Source of the DNA: Rhodoferax sp. AJA081-3
GTDB lineage: Bacteria; Pseudomonadota; Gammaproteobacteria; Burkholderiales; Burkholderiaceae_C
Direction: 5' to 3'
NCBI RefSeq assembly: GCF_017798165.1
Contig: NZ_CP059068.1
Span: 1,116,001-1,180,000, forward strand
DNA: 64,000 nt
Shown here: positions 52,912-63,609 of the stretch, one piece after another
Position numbering within the stretch: position 1 is the first letter of the stretch
Layout of the letters: each line of letters begins with the position of its first letter
Made by a program: the position numbers and the translations under genes
The notes under the pieces: generated by a model
Told to the model about the DNA's origin: nothing
Databases searched by the model: none
The model's input: the letters and a program-made list of their open reading frames with translations, nothing else

Positions 52912-53159
52912 CAGTTACCGGGGCCGCTTCATCACAGGTACCCTGGGGTACGGACTGGCTACTGCCGGAACATAACCTGAATCAACAGGCAACTGCAGTC
53001 TAATCCGCCGCCAACACGATTTCAAATCGGTTTTTCAATGGATTTGGGGGCTGTGATTGGGAGATTTTCAGGGTCCGGCAACCCGCTGAAATGCAGCGTC
53101 CAGCCTAGGTTTGGCGCTATTAACGATGAAAAATAGAATAACAAACCTATTTAATATTG

Positions 53160-53189
53160 TTGACTCGGTATATCCAGGCCCCCTAGAAT
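53160..53189 (+). promoter_or_regulatory. Sigma70-type promoter for the lytic transglycosylase gene
   Basis: TTGACT at 53160-53165 and TAGAAT at 53184-53189 are separated by 18 bases, in an AT-rich context. Transcription would begin near 53196 and leave a leader of about 180 bases before the ATG at 53378. Confidence 0.5.
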
Positions 53190-53377
53190 CCGCCCATTCC
53201 TAGTTTTGCCTAGGGATAACCCGCAACCGCTGCCGAACCCGGCATATTCAAATCGCTGCACATGTCGAAACGACGCCGCAGGATATTGATAGCGTACCAA
53301 CCCAAACGTGGTGCCTGACGTCATCGCACTGTCCACAGCGCGAGAAACTTGAAGCGCCCGCCTAAGAAGGAAGAGCT

Positions 53378-54196
53378 ATGACAGCGACCGAAAAATTCAC
53401 CAAGGGCATGGCCACAGTGGCCAGCGATATCGCCCAAGGTTTCTTTGAAATCACGCACAACGGATTCGCCCTCTTGGGCCTGGCCGTCATGTTTGCCGTG
53501 ATCACCCTGACCGCAAGGCCAGAAATCCGCCAGGCGGGAGAAGTCCAGTTGATGAGCTGGCTCCAATCCCGCCAGACCGTCGTCACCGGCATTGTTGGTG
53601 ATACCGAAGCCGTCGAACGTGCTACGGCAGCCAACCCGCAAAGCCTGCCTAAACAGCAAGCCGCCGTTGCCTTTTGGCTGAGCAAGAAGTACAACGTGGC
53701 ACCTGAGCCCTTGAGTGCTCTTGTTGCTGAGGCCTTCGAGATCGGCGCCCGCGCCAAAATCGATCCAACCCTGATCCTGGCCATCATGGCCATCGAATCG
53801 GGCTTTAACCCCTTTGCCCAAAGCCCAGTGGGCGCCCAGGGTCTGATGCAGGTCATGACCAAGATCCACAGCGACAAGTACATGGGTTTTGGCGGCAAAC
53901 TCGCTGCTTTTGACCCTGTGTCCAACTTGCGGGTGGGCGTCAAGGTGCTGCAAGAGTGTGTTGCACGTGCCGGTTCCATCGAAGGTGGTCTCAAACTTTA
54001 TGTCGGCGCTGGCAATCTGGAAGACGACGGTGGTTACACCGCTAAAGTGCTGGCCGAACACAACCGTCTGCTGATGGTGTCCACAGGCCGCAGTGCGCCG
54101 GTTACCGAGCCCCGGCTGATTCCCGCGAAACAAGCTCCTGTTGAAGCGCCGACAGAAATTGCGCCCGAAGTGGTGGCCAGCGTACTGAACTCTTAA
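53378..54196 (+). CDS. Lytic transglycosylase (SLT domain) protein, membrane-anchored
   Basis: A 272-residue protein. An N-terminal helix (HNGFALLGLAVMFAVITLTA, residues about 27-47) would act as membrane anchor. The SLT domain follows: LILAIMAIESGFNPFAQSPV with the catalytic Glu, GAQGLMQVMTKIH, and DPVSNLRVGVKVLQEC. It would cut the glycan strands of peptidoglycan with anhydro-muramic acid formation. AAGAAGGAAGAGC precedes the ATG. A proline-rich tail ends the protein. A GC-rich hairpin follows the stop. Confidence 0.85.
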   Translation: MTATEKFTKGMATVASDIAQGFFEITHNGFALLGLAVMFAVITLTARPEIRQAGEVQLMSWLQSRQTVVTGIVGDTEAVERATAANPQSLPKQQAAVAFWLSKKYNVAPEPLSALVAEAFEIGARAKIDPTLILAIMAIESGFNPFAQSPVGAQGLMQVMTKIHSDKYMGFGGKLAAFDPVSNLRVGVKVLQECVARAGSIEGGLKLYVGAGNLEDDGGYTAKVLAEHNRLLMVSTGRSAPVTEPRLIPAKQAPVEAPTEIAPEVVASVLNS

Positions 54197-54200
54197 CCAG

Positions 54201-54223
54201 CAGCCCGCCAGGTTGGCGGGCTG
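54201..54223 (+). terminator. GC-rich hairpin after the transglycosylase gene
   Basis: CAGCCCGCCA (54201-54210) pairs perfectly with TGGCGGGCTG (54214-54223) around a three-base loop, four bases after the stop codon. The U-tract is missing, so termination may be incomplete or Rho-assisted. The riboswitch begins just downstream. Confidence 0.55.
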
Positions 54224-54239
54224 GCTCGGGTAAACTCCA

Positions 54240-54366
54240 TACCGTACGCGACTGGCGATAGGCGCCCAAGCCCAAAGGTTTGAGGCGCTGACGTGGGATC
54301 ACCACTGGGAAGCGTGCCGCAGCATCTGCACAGGTGTTTGCGTTCAGCCGTTCGCCTGGGCAGCCC
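54240..54366 (+). promoter_or_regulatory. ZTP/ZMP riboswitch (pfl motif) upstream of glyA
   Basis: The region shows the conserved pfl-RNA blocks in order: GACTGGCGATAGGCG on the 5' side, GACGTGGGATCACCACTGGG with the small internal hairpin, AGCGTGCCGC, and the 3' pseudoknot half GCCGTTCGCCTGGGC. pfl RNAs bind ZTP or ZMP, which accumulate when 10-formyl-tetrahydrofolate is short, and are known to precede glyA and purine or folate genes. The glyA start lies 60 bases downstream behind AAAAGGA, so control of transcription or of ribosome access is possible. Confidence 0.87.
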
Positions 54367-54425
54367 TTGTTTCATGTCGTTTCAACACGCGTTGACCCAA
54401 GGTTCATTGTCTTAAAAGGACTGCC

Positions 54426-55673
<1,248 letters not shown>

Positions 55674-55690
55674 GCACTATGCAAAGCGCA

Positions 55691-55749
55691 GTTACTATAA
55701 CTTTGATAGCATACTGCGCTTGTTTCACGGGGGCTAGAGGCCAATTTCA
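55691..55749 (+). repeat. Dispersed repeat copy H
   Basis: GTTACTATAACTTTGATAGC (hairpin), then a spacer with GCGCTTGTTTCACGG and GGGCTAGAGGCCAATTTCAC. It fills most of the glyA-nrdR gap and would be transcribed with them. It is slightly longer than the other copies because of a few extra bases in the middle. Confidence 0.85.
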
Positions 55750-55776
55750 CTTAAGGGCCTTGGCCCACTACCCCCT

Positions 55777-56226
55777 ATGAAATGCCCGTTCTGTAGCCAT
55801 TCCGAAACCCAGGTTGTGGAGACCCGGATAGCCGAGGACGGGGATTTCATCCGCCGCCGCCGCCAGTGTGGGTCGTGCGAAAAACGCTTCACCACCTACG
55901 AACGCCCGGACGTCAACTACCCTTCCATCGTCAAGAAGGATGGGCGCCGCATTGAATATGAGCGCGCCAAGCTGTTGGCGTCTTTCAATCTAGCCCTGCG
56001 CAAACGCCCGGTCAGCACCGAACAGATCGACAGCGCCATTGAGCGGATTGAAGAAAAGTTGCTAAACCTGGGTCTGCGCGAAGTCCAGTCCGGCCGTATT
56101 GGTGAACTGGTCATGCGTGAGCTGAAGAAGCTCGACAAAGTGGCCTATGTGCGCTTTGCCAGTGTGTACCGCAGTTTTGAGGATATTGACGACTTCAAGA
56201 CGTTGGTGGATGAGGTGAGGCGGTAG
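55777..56226 (+). CDS. nrdR: Ribonucleotide reductase regulator NrdR
   Basis: A 149-residue repressor of ribonucleotide reductase genes that senses ATP/dATP. The N-terminal zinc ribbon has two Cys pairs (MKCPFC and [13 protein letters not shown]), and the ATP-cone domain follows ([40 protein letters not shown]). The gene commonly follows glyA in beta-proteobacteria. Confidence 0.96.
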   Translation: MKCPFCSHSETQVVETRIAEDGDFIRRRRQCGSCEKRFTTYERPDVNYPSIVKKDGRRIEYERAKLLASFNLALRKRPVSTEQIDSAIERIEEKLLNLGLREVQSGRIGELVMRELKKLDKVAYVRFASVYRSFEDIDDFKTLVDEVRR

Positions 56227-56383
56227 GCCTCCCTGCGGCAACTCACCACCTCCAGCTTTGGCTCAACCAAGTGTCTGGCCCATTTGTCGAGCAAACCGTG
56301 CCGCTTGGCGGAAATCCTGTGCGAGGATAGCCGGCCCGGTGTCTAATCAACCAAGATCGCATCTTCAGTGATGTACCAATACG

Positions 56384-56977
56384 ATGAACTACGCCAATTT
56401 AAGCACTCCTGGGTTCCGCCTACGTGGTTTCACGATCATTGAGCTGATGATTACTGTCGCCATACTGGCCGTGTTGCTTGCGTTGGCAGCTCCCAGTTTT
56501 CAGGCAATGATCGCCTCGTCGCGGTTGACGACCGCGACCAACGATTTAATTGCAGCATTCGCACAGGCGCGCTCCAATGCCATCAAAGTGGGCAACCGTA
56601 CAACAGTTTGCATGAGCGCGGATGGCGCATCGTGCACAGATACTGGTGGTTGGCACCAGGGCTGGATTTCATTTGTGGACACGACGCGCAGCGGAACATC
56701 AGCGGCTGTGGATACCGGTGAAACGGTAGCCACGATCTATCCTCCGTTACCAGCTGGCATCGTAGTCAATGGCAATTTGCCTTACATTTCGTACTCGGCA
56801 GACGGTCAATCAAAGGCCATGAGCGGCGGCGGTTTTTGGACCGGAACCATACGTGTCTGCAGTACATCATCTGCTCTAACTAATGACAAGCGAGCACGCA
56901 ATCTGACGCTAAACAGCGCTGGACGTATCACCATGACCGTGCAGAGCAACGTGGCTGATACATGCCCTTCACCTTGA
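56384..56977 (+). CDS. fimT: Minor pilin FimT/GspH family
   Basis: A 197-residue type IV prepilin-like protein. The prepilin peptidase site is [20 protein letters not shown] with Glu5 present, and a GspH/FimT domain follows with AFAQARSNAIKVGNRTTVCM. It is the first gene of a fimT-pilV-pilW-pilX-pilY1-pilE cluster that encodes the priming minor pilins and tip adhesin of the type IV pilus. From here the base composition is lower in GC than in the preceding genes. The 157 bp upstream must hold the operon promoter; I could not identify it clearly. Confidence 0.88.
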   Translation: MNYANLSTPGFRLRGFTIIELMITVAILAVLLALAAPSFQAMIASSRLTTATNDLIAAFAQARSNAIKVGNRTTVCMSADGASCTDTGGWHQGWISFVDTTRSGTSAAVDTGETVATIYPPLPAGIVVNGNLPYISYSADGQSKAMSGGGFWTGTIRVCSTSSALTNDKRARNLTLNSAGRITMTVQSNVADTCPSP

Positions 56978-56994
56978 TTACGCTGGATATTGAA

Positions 56995-57495
56995 ATGCAA
57001 ACCAGACAACCATTTGCCCGCTCACCCAATCGTCGATATGCGGGTGGCGCCACCTTAATTGAAATTCTGGTGGCCTTGCTCGTTTTGAGTCTGGGCGTAC
57101 TGGGTATGGCGGCGATGCAAATTCGAGCTCTCAAAGGTAACCAAAGCAGCATGCAACGCACGCAAGCCGTCATGATGAGCTATTACATTTTGGATGCCAT
57201 GCGTGTTGACAAAGACAGCGCCAAGTCTTTGAACTACAACACGGGTTCTCTTTCCGGCGGGGTGATTGGACCCTATTGTGATGCAGCAGCCGTCACCGGA
57301 ACCAGCTTGGCCAAAGTTAACCTCAAGCATTGGGTTGAATCGCTTAAGTCAACCATTGGCAACGCCAGTGACTCCACCACTTGTGGTGCGGTTTTGTGCG
57401 ACGCTGACGGAGTTTGCATCGTTCAGGTGAAGTGGGACGACACTCGTGCTGGCGGGATAGGTGAACAGATAGTGGAAACAAAGACAACTCTATGA
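56995..57495 (+). CDS. pilV: Minor pilin / pilus modification protein PilV
   Basis: A 166-residue prepilin from the ATG at 56995; an ATG at 56962 that overlaps fimT would add 11 residues. The cleavage region GGATLIEILVALLVLSLGVL has Ala where Phe is usual at +1 but keeps Glu5. KGNQSSMQRTQAVMMSYYI is a PilV-type segment. It overlaps pilW by four bases. Confidence 0.85.
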   Translation: MQTRQPFARSPNRRYAGGATLIEILVALLVLSLGVLGMAAMQIRALKGNQSSMQRTQAVMMSYYILDAMRVDKDSAKSLNYNTGSLSGGVIGPYCDAAAVTGTSLAKVNLKHWVESLKSTIGNASDSTTCGAVLCDADGVCIVQVKWDDTRAGGIGEQIVETKTTL

Positions 57496-58658
57496 CGCCA
57501 CGAACTATGTCCATCTTTTTGCAACACCTCGGTAACCGCAAGCCTCAATACGGCTACGTCTCTGGGCCGTCCAGCTTAAAGGGCCAGAGCGGTTTCACAC
57601 TCGTCGAGCTCATGGTCTCGATAGTGCTTGGGTTGGTTCTTATAGCCGGCGTGCTCAATGTTTTTGTCACCAATAGGGAGTCTTTTCGAACCAACGAAAA
57701 TATTGCACGCATGCAGGAAGACGCGCGGATAGCGTTTGACTTTATGGCACGCGACCTGCGCGAAGCTGGTACCAACCCGTGCGGCACCCCTCTGGTTGCA
57801 AATGTGATTCGCGCATCCTCTGCGATTCCGTGGTGGGCGGATTGGAACTTGGGCACGATCCAAGGCTACGACGCGGGCCAAGATATGACTGCCATGGTGG
57901 CAATTGGCACTGGTAACGCAGACCGCGCTGCTGGAACGGATGCCGTACTGGTGATTCGTGCCGCCCAGGACGGAAAAATTGTAAGTGCCCACGACACATC
58001 CACCCACGACATCACTGTTGACTCGGTTACAGATCTTGACCCCAAAGACGTTCTCATCGCCTGCGACATGAATTCCGCAGCTATCTTCCAGATTGAAACG
58101 GTAAGTCCATCCACCAAAAATATCAATCATGCGCAAGATGCGGGTAACTACAACTGCAGCGGTGATTTAGGTTATCCAACTCCGAGCGATTGCCCAACAA
58201 CACCGCCTGCCGTCAAACAGTTTACAAGCGGGGGCGTAGTAGTAAAACTCTTATCAACGTTTTGGTATGTGGGCGTTAACAGCGCAGGCAAGAAGTCTCT
58301 TTACCGGACCAAAATCATCAGAAAATCGGTGGGCGGCGCGATGATTGCCACGACCGAACGCGAGGAAATCTTGGATGGTGTTAGCGACATGCAGATTGAA
58401 TACTTGACAAAGAATAAAACCGCCAACACCCTCGCCACCTCTTGGATTCCGGCGAATGACCCTACCGTGCCGGCCAACCCCAATCCAATTTTCTCAACAG
58501 CTAACGGAGGATGGACAAAGGACAATGTTGAGCAAGCCGTCGCCGCACGCATAACCTTGACACTGCAAAGCGATGAAAAGGTTGGGGAGAATCATGTGAC
58601 GATTGAACGCAAGTTAATTCACGTCGTAGGTTTCCGCAGTCGCGACCTCTTATATTGA
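57492..58658 (+). CDS. pilW: Minor pilin PilW
   Basis: A 388-residue prepilin-like protein with the site SGFTLVELMVSIVLGLVLIA after a leader of about 33 residues. The PilW domain starts NIARMQEDARIAFDFMARDL and continues with LREAGTNPCG. The ATG overlaps the pilV stop (ATGA). Its length is typical for PilW. It would sit in the priming complex at the pilus tip with PilV, PilX and PilY1. Confidence 0.88.
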   Translation: MTPRTMSIFLQHLGNRKPQYGYVSGPSSLKGQSGFTLVELMVSIVLGLVLIAGVLNVFVTNRESFRTNENIARMQEDARIAFDFMARDLREAGTNPCGTPLVANVIRASSAIPWWADWNLGTIQGYDAGQDMTAMVAIGTGNADRAAGTDAVLVIRAAQDGKIVSAHDTSTHDITVDSVTDLDPKDVLIACDMNSAAIFQIETVSPSTKNINHAQDAGNYNCSGDLGYPTPSDCPTTPPAVKQFTSGGVVVKLLSTFWYVGVNSAGKKSLYRTKIIRKSVGGAMIATTEREEILDGVSDMQIEYLTKNKTANTLATSWIPANDPTVPANPNPIFSTANGGWTKDNVEQAVAARITLTLQSDEKVGENHVTIERKLIHVVGFRSRDLLY

Positions 58659-58666
58659 TAGCTGCC

Positions 58667-59206
58667 ATGAAAACTCTATTTCTACAGCGCACCAAGGTGG
58701 CACCTGCTCAAAAGGGTGTAGCACTAATTATTAGTCTCATCTTGTTGCTGGTGATGAGCTTGCTGGGTGTCGCGGCCATCCGTGGCATAGCCATGGAAGA
58801 GCGCATGGCAGGACAAACATACGACCGTAGCTTGGCGTTTCAGGCAACCGAATCAGCATTGCGAGAGGCAGAAGCCCTGGTTGAAGGCAAACCGGCCGAC
58901 CCAGTAGGATCGGGTTGTGCGGTTGTCAGTGGGCTGATGCTTTGCTCAACTCCTCTTGCGAGTGATACACCTCGATGGATGAACAGCAGCTTTAGTGACT
59001 GGAAAGATGCGACAACCGTAGGAAGCGGTACGCTGGCGGTCACCCCGCAATATTTTGTTGAATTTCTAGGTACAGGTTTTCCCTGTGACCCTTCGGACAA
59101 TATAAACAACCTGAACTGCAAGCGCTACCGAGTCACCGCTCGTAGTCGCGACAACACCGATGGCAGGGCTTCGGTCATGCTGCAATCAATCTACGCCATT
59201 GATTGA
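58667..59206 (+). CDS. pilX: Minor pilin PilX
   Basis: A 179-residue protein with the PilX N-terminus (QKGVALIISLILLLVMSLLG), in which Glu5 is lacking as usual for PilX, followed by GIAMEERMAGQTYDRSLAFQ and the ESALREAE motif. The ATG at 58667 is preferred to a TTG at 58655 that lies in the pilW stop region. It connects the minor pilins with PilY1 in known systems. Confidence 0.87.
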   Translation: MKTLFLQRTKVAPAQKGVALIISLILLLVMSLLGVAAIRGIAMEERMAGQTYDRSLAFQATESALREAEALVEGKPADPVGSGCAVVSGLMLCSTPLASDTPRWMNSSFSDWKDATTVGSGTLAVTPQYFVEFLGTGFPCDPSDNINNLNCKRYRVTARSRDNTDGRASVMLQSIYAID

Positions 59207-59238
59207 CCCAAAACGCGTATTTTCTTCCAGGAGTCACC

Positions 59239-62200
59239 ATGAAAACCCATAAAGATTTGAACTTCAGTTTCAAATTTGTTGCGTTGGCAGTCACTGCGTT
59301 CGCGGCAGTAGGGACTAGCGCTGTCACGATTCCAAACACGCCTTTGGTGGCGCAAGTATCCGCCACGCCCATGGTGATGCTGGTCGCTGGCAAAGACCAC
59401 AAATTGTTTTACGAGTCCTACAACGATACCAGCGACATTGATGGCGATGGCGTATTGGATATTGGCTTTATACCCAACAATCCGAATATTGTTTACTACG
59501 GCTTGTTTGATCCCAAAATTTGCTACGTCCACAACAACGCTAGTGACAACACCGGGCTTTTCACACCTAGCTCCGCCACCAGCGACGGAAAGTGTGTGGG
59601 TAAATGGTCAGGCCTTTGGCTGAATTACGTGACGACCAGCCGAATGGATTCGTTACGCAAAGTGCTCTACGGTGGCCACCGTGAAGTGGACACTGCGTCG
59701 CAGACCATATTGCGCCGCGCCTATATTCCGGCAGATGCCCACAGTTGGGGTAAGGAATATACGAGCATTGCCGTCAATGGTTACGACATTCGGGACTACA
59801 CACCGTTTGCTCTTCCTACGGCGGCCGATAAACGACATTTTTTTGGTAGCCTGACTGCCAACTACAGCACCAATTGCGCCACACTCAATAATTGCAGCAA
59901 CTTGCCGCCCCTGTTGCGTGTACGTGAAAACGTGGGGAGTAACAAGCGCATTTGGGAATGGGCGTCTAAGGAACGACCAGTTTTATCCACCACACTTGCC
60001 AGCGGTGGATTTCCAGCGGGTACCGGTGCAGAAAAGAATTACACGGTGCGGGTGGAAGTATGCACCTCTACGTTTAATAGTGAGTGCAAGTTGTATCCCA
60101 ACGGGTCTTACAAGCCTGTAGGCCTTTTGCACAACTATGGTGAAAATGATGCCATGTTATTCGGTCTCTTGACTGGCAGCTACGACAACCACATGTCGGG
60201 CGGCAGGCTTCGCAAGGTGGTGTCATCATTCAAGGACGAAGTAACAGCCTCCAACGGGCAGTTTACTGCGGGAGCCAAGATCGTAAATGCCTTCAATTCG
60301 ATTCGTATCCGCGGCTACAACCAAGCCAGCACTACCAGTGAATACTGGAAGAGTGGTCCCTACACAGATTCCGCCAAAGCGCCGACAGAGGGGGAGTTAG
60401 TGGATTGGGGCAACCCCATTGGCGAAATGCTGTATGAGGGCGTGCGCTATTTTTCTGGCAAAAAATCTCCGACCTCCTACTTCAACACCGCTACAACACA
60501 CGATACGGCTGTAGGTTTGTCTTCGGTGACGTGGGATGACCCATTCGAAAGCACCAGCGCCGCCAAGGCCCCCTACTGTGCGCGCTCGAGTTTCTTGACT
60601 ATTTCGGACATTGACCCATCGTTCGACTCCAACCAGGTACCCGGAAGCAATTACATTGGAAGCTTTACGGGAGATTTGGCCGCACTCAATGTCAAGAATG
60701 AACTTGATGTAATTACTGCAATCGAGACATCTGTCAAAGGTAACCACTTCATTGGGGAATCAGATTCACTTACGGATAAAGCGCCTACTGTAAAAAACGT
60801 GACATCCCTCGGAACGATTCGTGGTCTCGCACCTGGCGAACCTGCCAAACAAGGCAGCTACAACGCTGCGGGTGTGGCATATTTTGCGAAACGTTCGGAT
60901 CTACGCTCCACACTTGCAAAACAACAGTCCATTGATACCTTTGTAGTCGCGCTGGCGTCACCATTGCCCAAAATATCGGTGCCTTTGGCAGGTGGGACCG
61001 TCACACTGGTGCCGTTTTCCAGAACTGTAGCCGGTTCGGGCGTTAGTGCCACCAAAGGCAACTACCAGCCAACCAACCAAATTGTGGACTTTTACGTTGA
61101 GCAGCTCGCCAACACAATACCCAATACCGATATGACTGTTAATGGCGGCCGTTACCAGGCGCGCTTCATTATTAACTATGAAGACGTTGAGCAAGGTGGC
61201 GACCACGATATGGATGCCATCGCCGTTTATGACGTTGTTGCAAATGCTGGTGGCACTGTTACTGTTACTGTGACGCCTACATACCAAGCCGGCGGTATGA
61301 AGCAAAACATGGGATACGTGATATCCGGTGTCGGCACCGCTAGTGGTGTCTATTTGGTGGGTCAGGATGAAGCCGGTGCCCAAAATTATTTCTTGAATGT
61401 CCCAGCAGGAAGAGCGCCCGGATATTGCGATGTGGTGACACCACATGCTAGCTGCGGAACCCTGCCAACTATTGGAGGTGTGGCGTCCACTTTTACCTTT
61501 ACGCCGAATGGTACTGGTGCAACGCTCTTGGACGGCCCTCTTTGGTACGCGGCAAAATGGGGCAGCTTCAATGACCTGAACCCCGAATCACCAGTGAATC
61601 CCGCAAACTCCAAGCCGGATTTGATACCGGAGTGGGATGCGGACGCCAATGGTGTACCAGACAATTACTTCTTGGTTCAAAACCCTTCCAAACTGCCCGA
61701 TCAACTCAAGAAGGCTTTTGATAGCATTGCAAAGAAGAATTCCAGCGCTAGCAATGTAATTGCCAACAGTTCAAGTGTCTCCAACAACACTCGGGTGTTC
61801 CAGGCACGCTTTGACTCTAGCTATTGGTCAGGTGATTTGGTAGCCTATCCGCTTACTTCATCGGGTGTTTCCATCAGTGTTGATTGGGCTGCAAAAGATA
61901 AGCTGCCAAACGATACGGGGCGAAAGTTGTACTACCGTTCCAGTGATGCGCAGACTAAAGAGTTTCTGTACGCCAACTTGACTGGAACTGATCTGACGGA
62001 TATGGGTGCTACGACAGCAGAGCGCCAAGACGTGATGAGTTATTTACGTGGCGTACGCACCAAAGAACTACAAAACAGCGGTACGTTTCGCAACCGTTCG
62101 ACCACTGTTTTGGGGGATATCGTCCATTCTTCGCCGTTCTACGATAAGGCTAGCGACACCGTTTTTGTTGGTGCCAACGATGGCATGCTGCACGCGTTCA

Positions 62201-63609
62201 AGGCTAGCAATGGAAGCGTTGCTGGTAGTGCCGGAACCGAACTATTTGCTTTCGCTCCAGCTCAAAGCGTTTTCCGCCTTAAGAAGCTGACGGAGGCATC
62301 CTACACTCACACCTACTATGTTGATGGTGATGTCGTTGTTTCCCCCCAGACCGATGAGACCAACAACAAAAGCTATTTAGTCGCTGCACTTGGGCGAGGA
62401 GGCAAAGGTTTATTTGCGCTAGATGTCACATCACCAACAACATTTGGTCCGACTAATTTCTTGTGGGAATACACACCCAAAGGCAGTGCTGCTGCGGCGT
62501 TGGATGACGACCTCGGTTTAATGGTGGGGCGTCCAACTTATGTAACCGTGAATTGCCCGATTGTTAGTCCCGCCACAAGTTGCAAGAGAGGTGCCGTAAT
62601 CATTGGCAATGGCGTAAATAGTACGAGCAGCAAAGCTGTTTTGTATATCTTCTTGCTCAATACCAATGGATCAATTGCCAGTATCAAAAAGCTGGATACC
62701 AATGTTGCGGGTGACAACGGTCTCTCTGCCCCCACGGGATTCGACGCGGACAATAACGGAACCATTGACTACATTTATGCCGGTGACCTGAAAGGTAACG
62801 TCTGGAAGTTCGACGTTAGCGCAGGTTCCGACAGTTCGTGGTCTATTGCAAACACTGCAACTCCGATGTTTGTAGCAAAAGACGCGTTAGGCACACCACA
62901 ACCCATTACGGCGCCGATGTCAATTGGAATCAACACCATCTCTGGTAGTACCCATGCGGGCAAGCGTTATGTCTTCTTTGGCACTGGCAGTTATTTCAAA
63001 ACCGGTGATCCGGCCGATGTTTCCGCACAAACATGGTATGGCTTGATCGATGAAGGCAGTGTTATTTCGAGTCGTACATCCCTCAAGGAACGTACTTTCT
63101 CTGCTACCGGTACGCTAGGAGGCAACCCTGTGCGAACTTTCTCAGCAGCTGTTGCTGGAGACATGGTTGGAAAGAAAGGCTGGTATATCGATTTGACGAG
63201 TACCGCAGGTGAACGCATGGTGACCAAGTCGTTGTTGGCGGTACTTGTGGAACCCGTACTATTCGCGAGTTCCATCATTCCCGATGCCACAGACCCCTGT
63301 GTGGCTGGCGGAAAAGGCTATGTCAATGCGATGAATCCGTTTTCTGGTGGATCGACGACGGCTGGAATAATGGATGTCAATAAGAATGGGAATTTTGTCG
63401 ACGACAAACTCCCTTCGGGTTCGCCCGGAGGCTCAGATCCTGTAGGATCCGTTGATTTAGACGTGGGTTTACCTAGTGAGCCGATTATTGTTGGTGACCA
63501 GTTGTGTGTCGGTGGAACAAGTGAGACGAACCCGGTCGCATGCTTGAAGGTGAACGCTGGGAACAAGCGTAAGGGCCGCATTTCCTGGCGCGAAATTATT
63601 AAGGATTGA
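59239..63609 (+). CDS. pilY1: Type IV pilus tip adhesin PilY1
   Basis: A 1456-residue exported protein from the ATG at 59239 behind CCAGGAG; the signal segment is [20 protein letters not shown]. The C-terminal third is the PilY1 beta-propeller ([46 protein letters not shown]-like blades) with an EF-hand-like calcium loop [15 protein letters not shown]. Two more Asp-rich loops occur earlier: [11 protein letters not shown] at residue about 70 and [12 protein letters not shown] near 800. It is known to sit at the pilus tip, link to surfaces and control extension and retraction. No clear von Willebrand A domain motif (DxSxS) is seen in the N-terminal part. Confidence 0.92.
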   Translation: MKTHKDLNFSFKFVALAVTAFAAVGTSAVTIPNTPLVAQVSATPMVMLVAGKDHKLFYESYNDTSDIDGDGVLDIGFIPNNPNIVYYGLFDPKICYVHNNASDNTGLFTPSSATSDGKCVGKWSGLWLNYVTTSRMDSLRKVLYGGHREVDTASQTILRRAYIPADAHSWGKEYTSIAVNGYDIRDYTPFALPTAADKRHFFGSLTANYSTNCATLNNCSNLPPLLRVRENVGSNKRIWEWASKERPVLSTTLASGGFPAGTGAEKNYTVRVEVCTSTFNSECKLYPNGSYKPVGLLHNYGENDAMLFGLLTGSYDNHMSGGRLRKVVSSFKDEVTASNGQFTAGAKIVNAFNSIRIRGYNQASTTSEYWKSGPYTDSAKAPTEGELVDWGNPIGEMLYEGVRYFSGKKSPTSYFNTATTHDTAVGLSSVTWDDPFESTSAAKAPYCARSSFLTISDIDPSFDSNQVPGSNYIGSFTGDLAALNVKNELDVITAIETSVKGNHFIGESDSLTDKAPTVKNVTSLGTIRGLAPGEPAKQGSYNAAGVAYFAKRSDLRSTLAKQQSIDTFVVALASPLPKISVPLAGGTVTLVPFSRTVAGSGVSATKGNYQPTNQIVDFYVEQLANTIPNTDMTVNGGRYQARFIINYEDVEQGGDHDMDAIAVYDVVANAGGTVTVTVTPTYQAGGMKQNMGYVISGVGTASGVYLVGQDEAGAQNYFLNVPAGRAPGYCDVVTPHASCGTLPTIGGVASTFTFTPNGTGATLLDGPLWYAAKWGSFNDLNPESPVNPANSKPDLIPEWDADANGVPDNYFLVQNPSKLPDQLKKAFDSIAKKNSSASNVIANSSSVSNNTRVFQARFDSSYWSGDLVAYPLTSSGVSISVDWAAKDKLPNDTGRKLYYRSSDAQTKEFLYANLTGTDLTDMGATTAERQDVMSYLRGVRTKELQNSGTFRNRSTTVLGDIVHSSPFYDKASDTVFVGANDGMLHAFKASNGSVAGSAGTELFAFAPAQSVFRLKKLTEASYTHTYYVDGDVVVSPQTDETNNKSYLVAALGRGGKGLFALDVTSPTTFGPTNFLWEYTPKGSAAAALDDDLGLMVGRPTYVTVNCPIVSPATSCKRGAVIIGNGVNSTSSKAVLYIFLLNTNGSIASIKKLDTNVAGDNGLSAPTGFDADNNGTIDYIYAGDLKGNVWKFDVSAGSDSSWSIANTATPMFVAKDALGTPQPITAPMSIGINTISGSTHAGKRYVFFGTGSYFKTGDPADVSAQTWYGLIDEGSVISSRTSLKERTFSATGTLGGNPVRTFSAAVAGDMVGKKGWYIDLTSTAGERMVTKSLLAVLVEPVLFASSIIPDATDPCVAGGKGYVNAMNPFSGGSTTAGIMDVNKNGNFVDDKLPSGSPGGSDPVGSVDLDVGLPSEPIIVGDQLCVGGTSETNPVACLKVNAGNKRKGRISWREIIKD

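Larger units (their letters stand above)
52562..53377. other. 816-bp intergenic region between the DUF349 and lytic transglycosylase genes
   Basis: The region holds, from left to right, a dispersed-repeat copy, a CTATATATAG palindrome that could be a -10 box (52711-52720), a structured stretch with a possible 45-codon gene (52774-52911), more hairpins up to about 52975, an AT-rich stretch near 53120-53160 and a sigma70-type promoter. No longer gene is supportable on either strand. Confidence 0.6.

Noticed and set aside
53040..53070. Ninth copy of the dispersed repeat (TTTGGGGGCTGTGATT)
   Set aside because: Only the GGGGGCT bases match; the hairpin half and AGAGGCC end are absent.
56290..56340. 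Sigma54 promoter before the pilin operon (TTGGCGGAAATCCTGTGC)
   Set aside because: Twelve instead of ten bases separate the GG and GC dinucleotides, so it does not fit sigma54 spacing.
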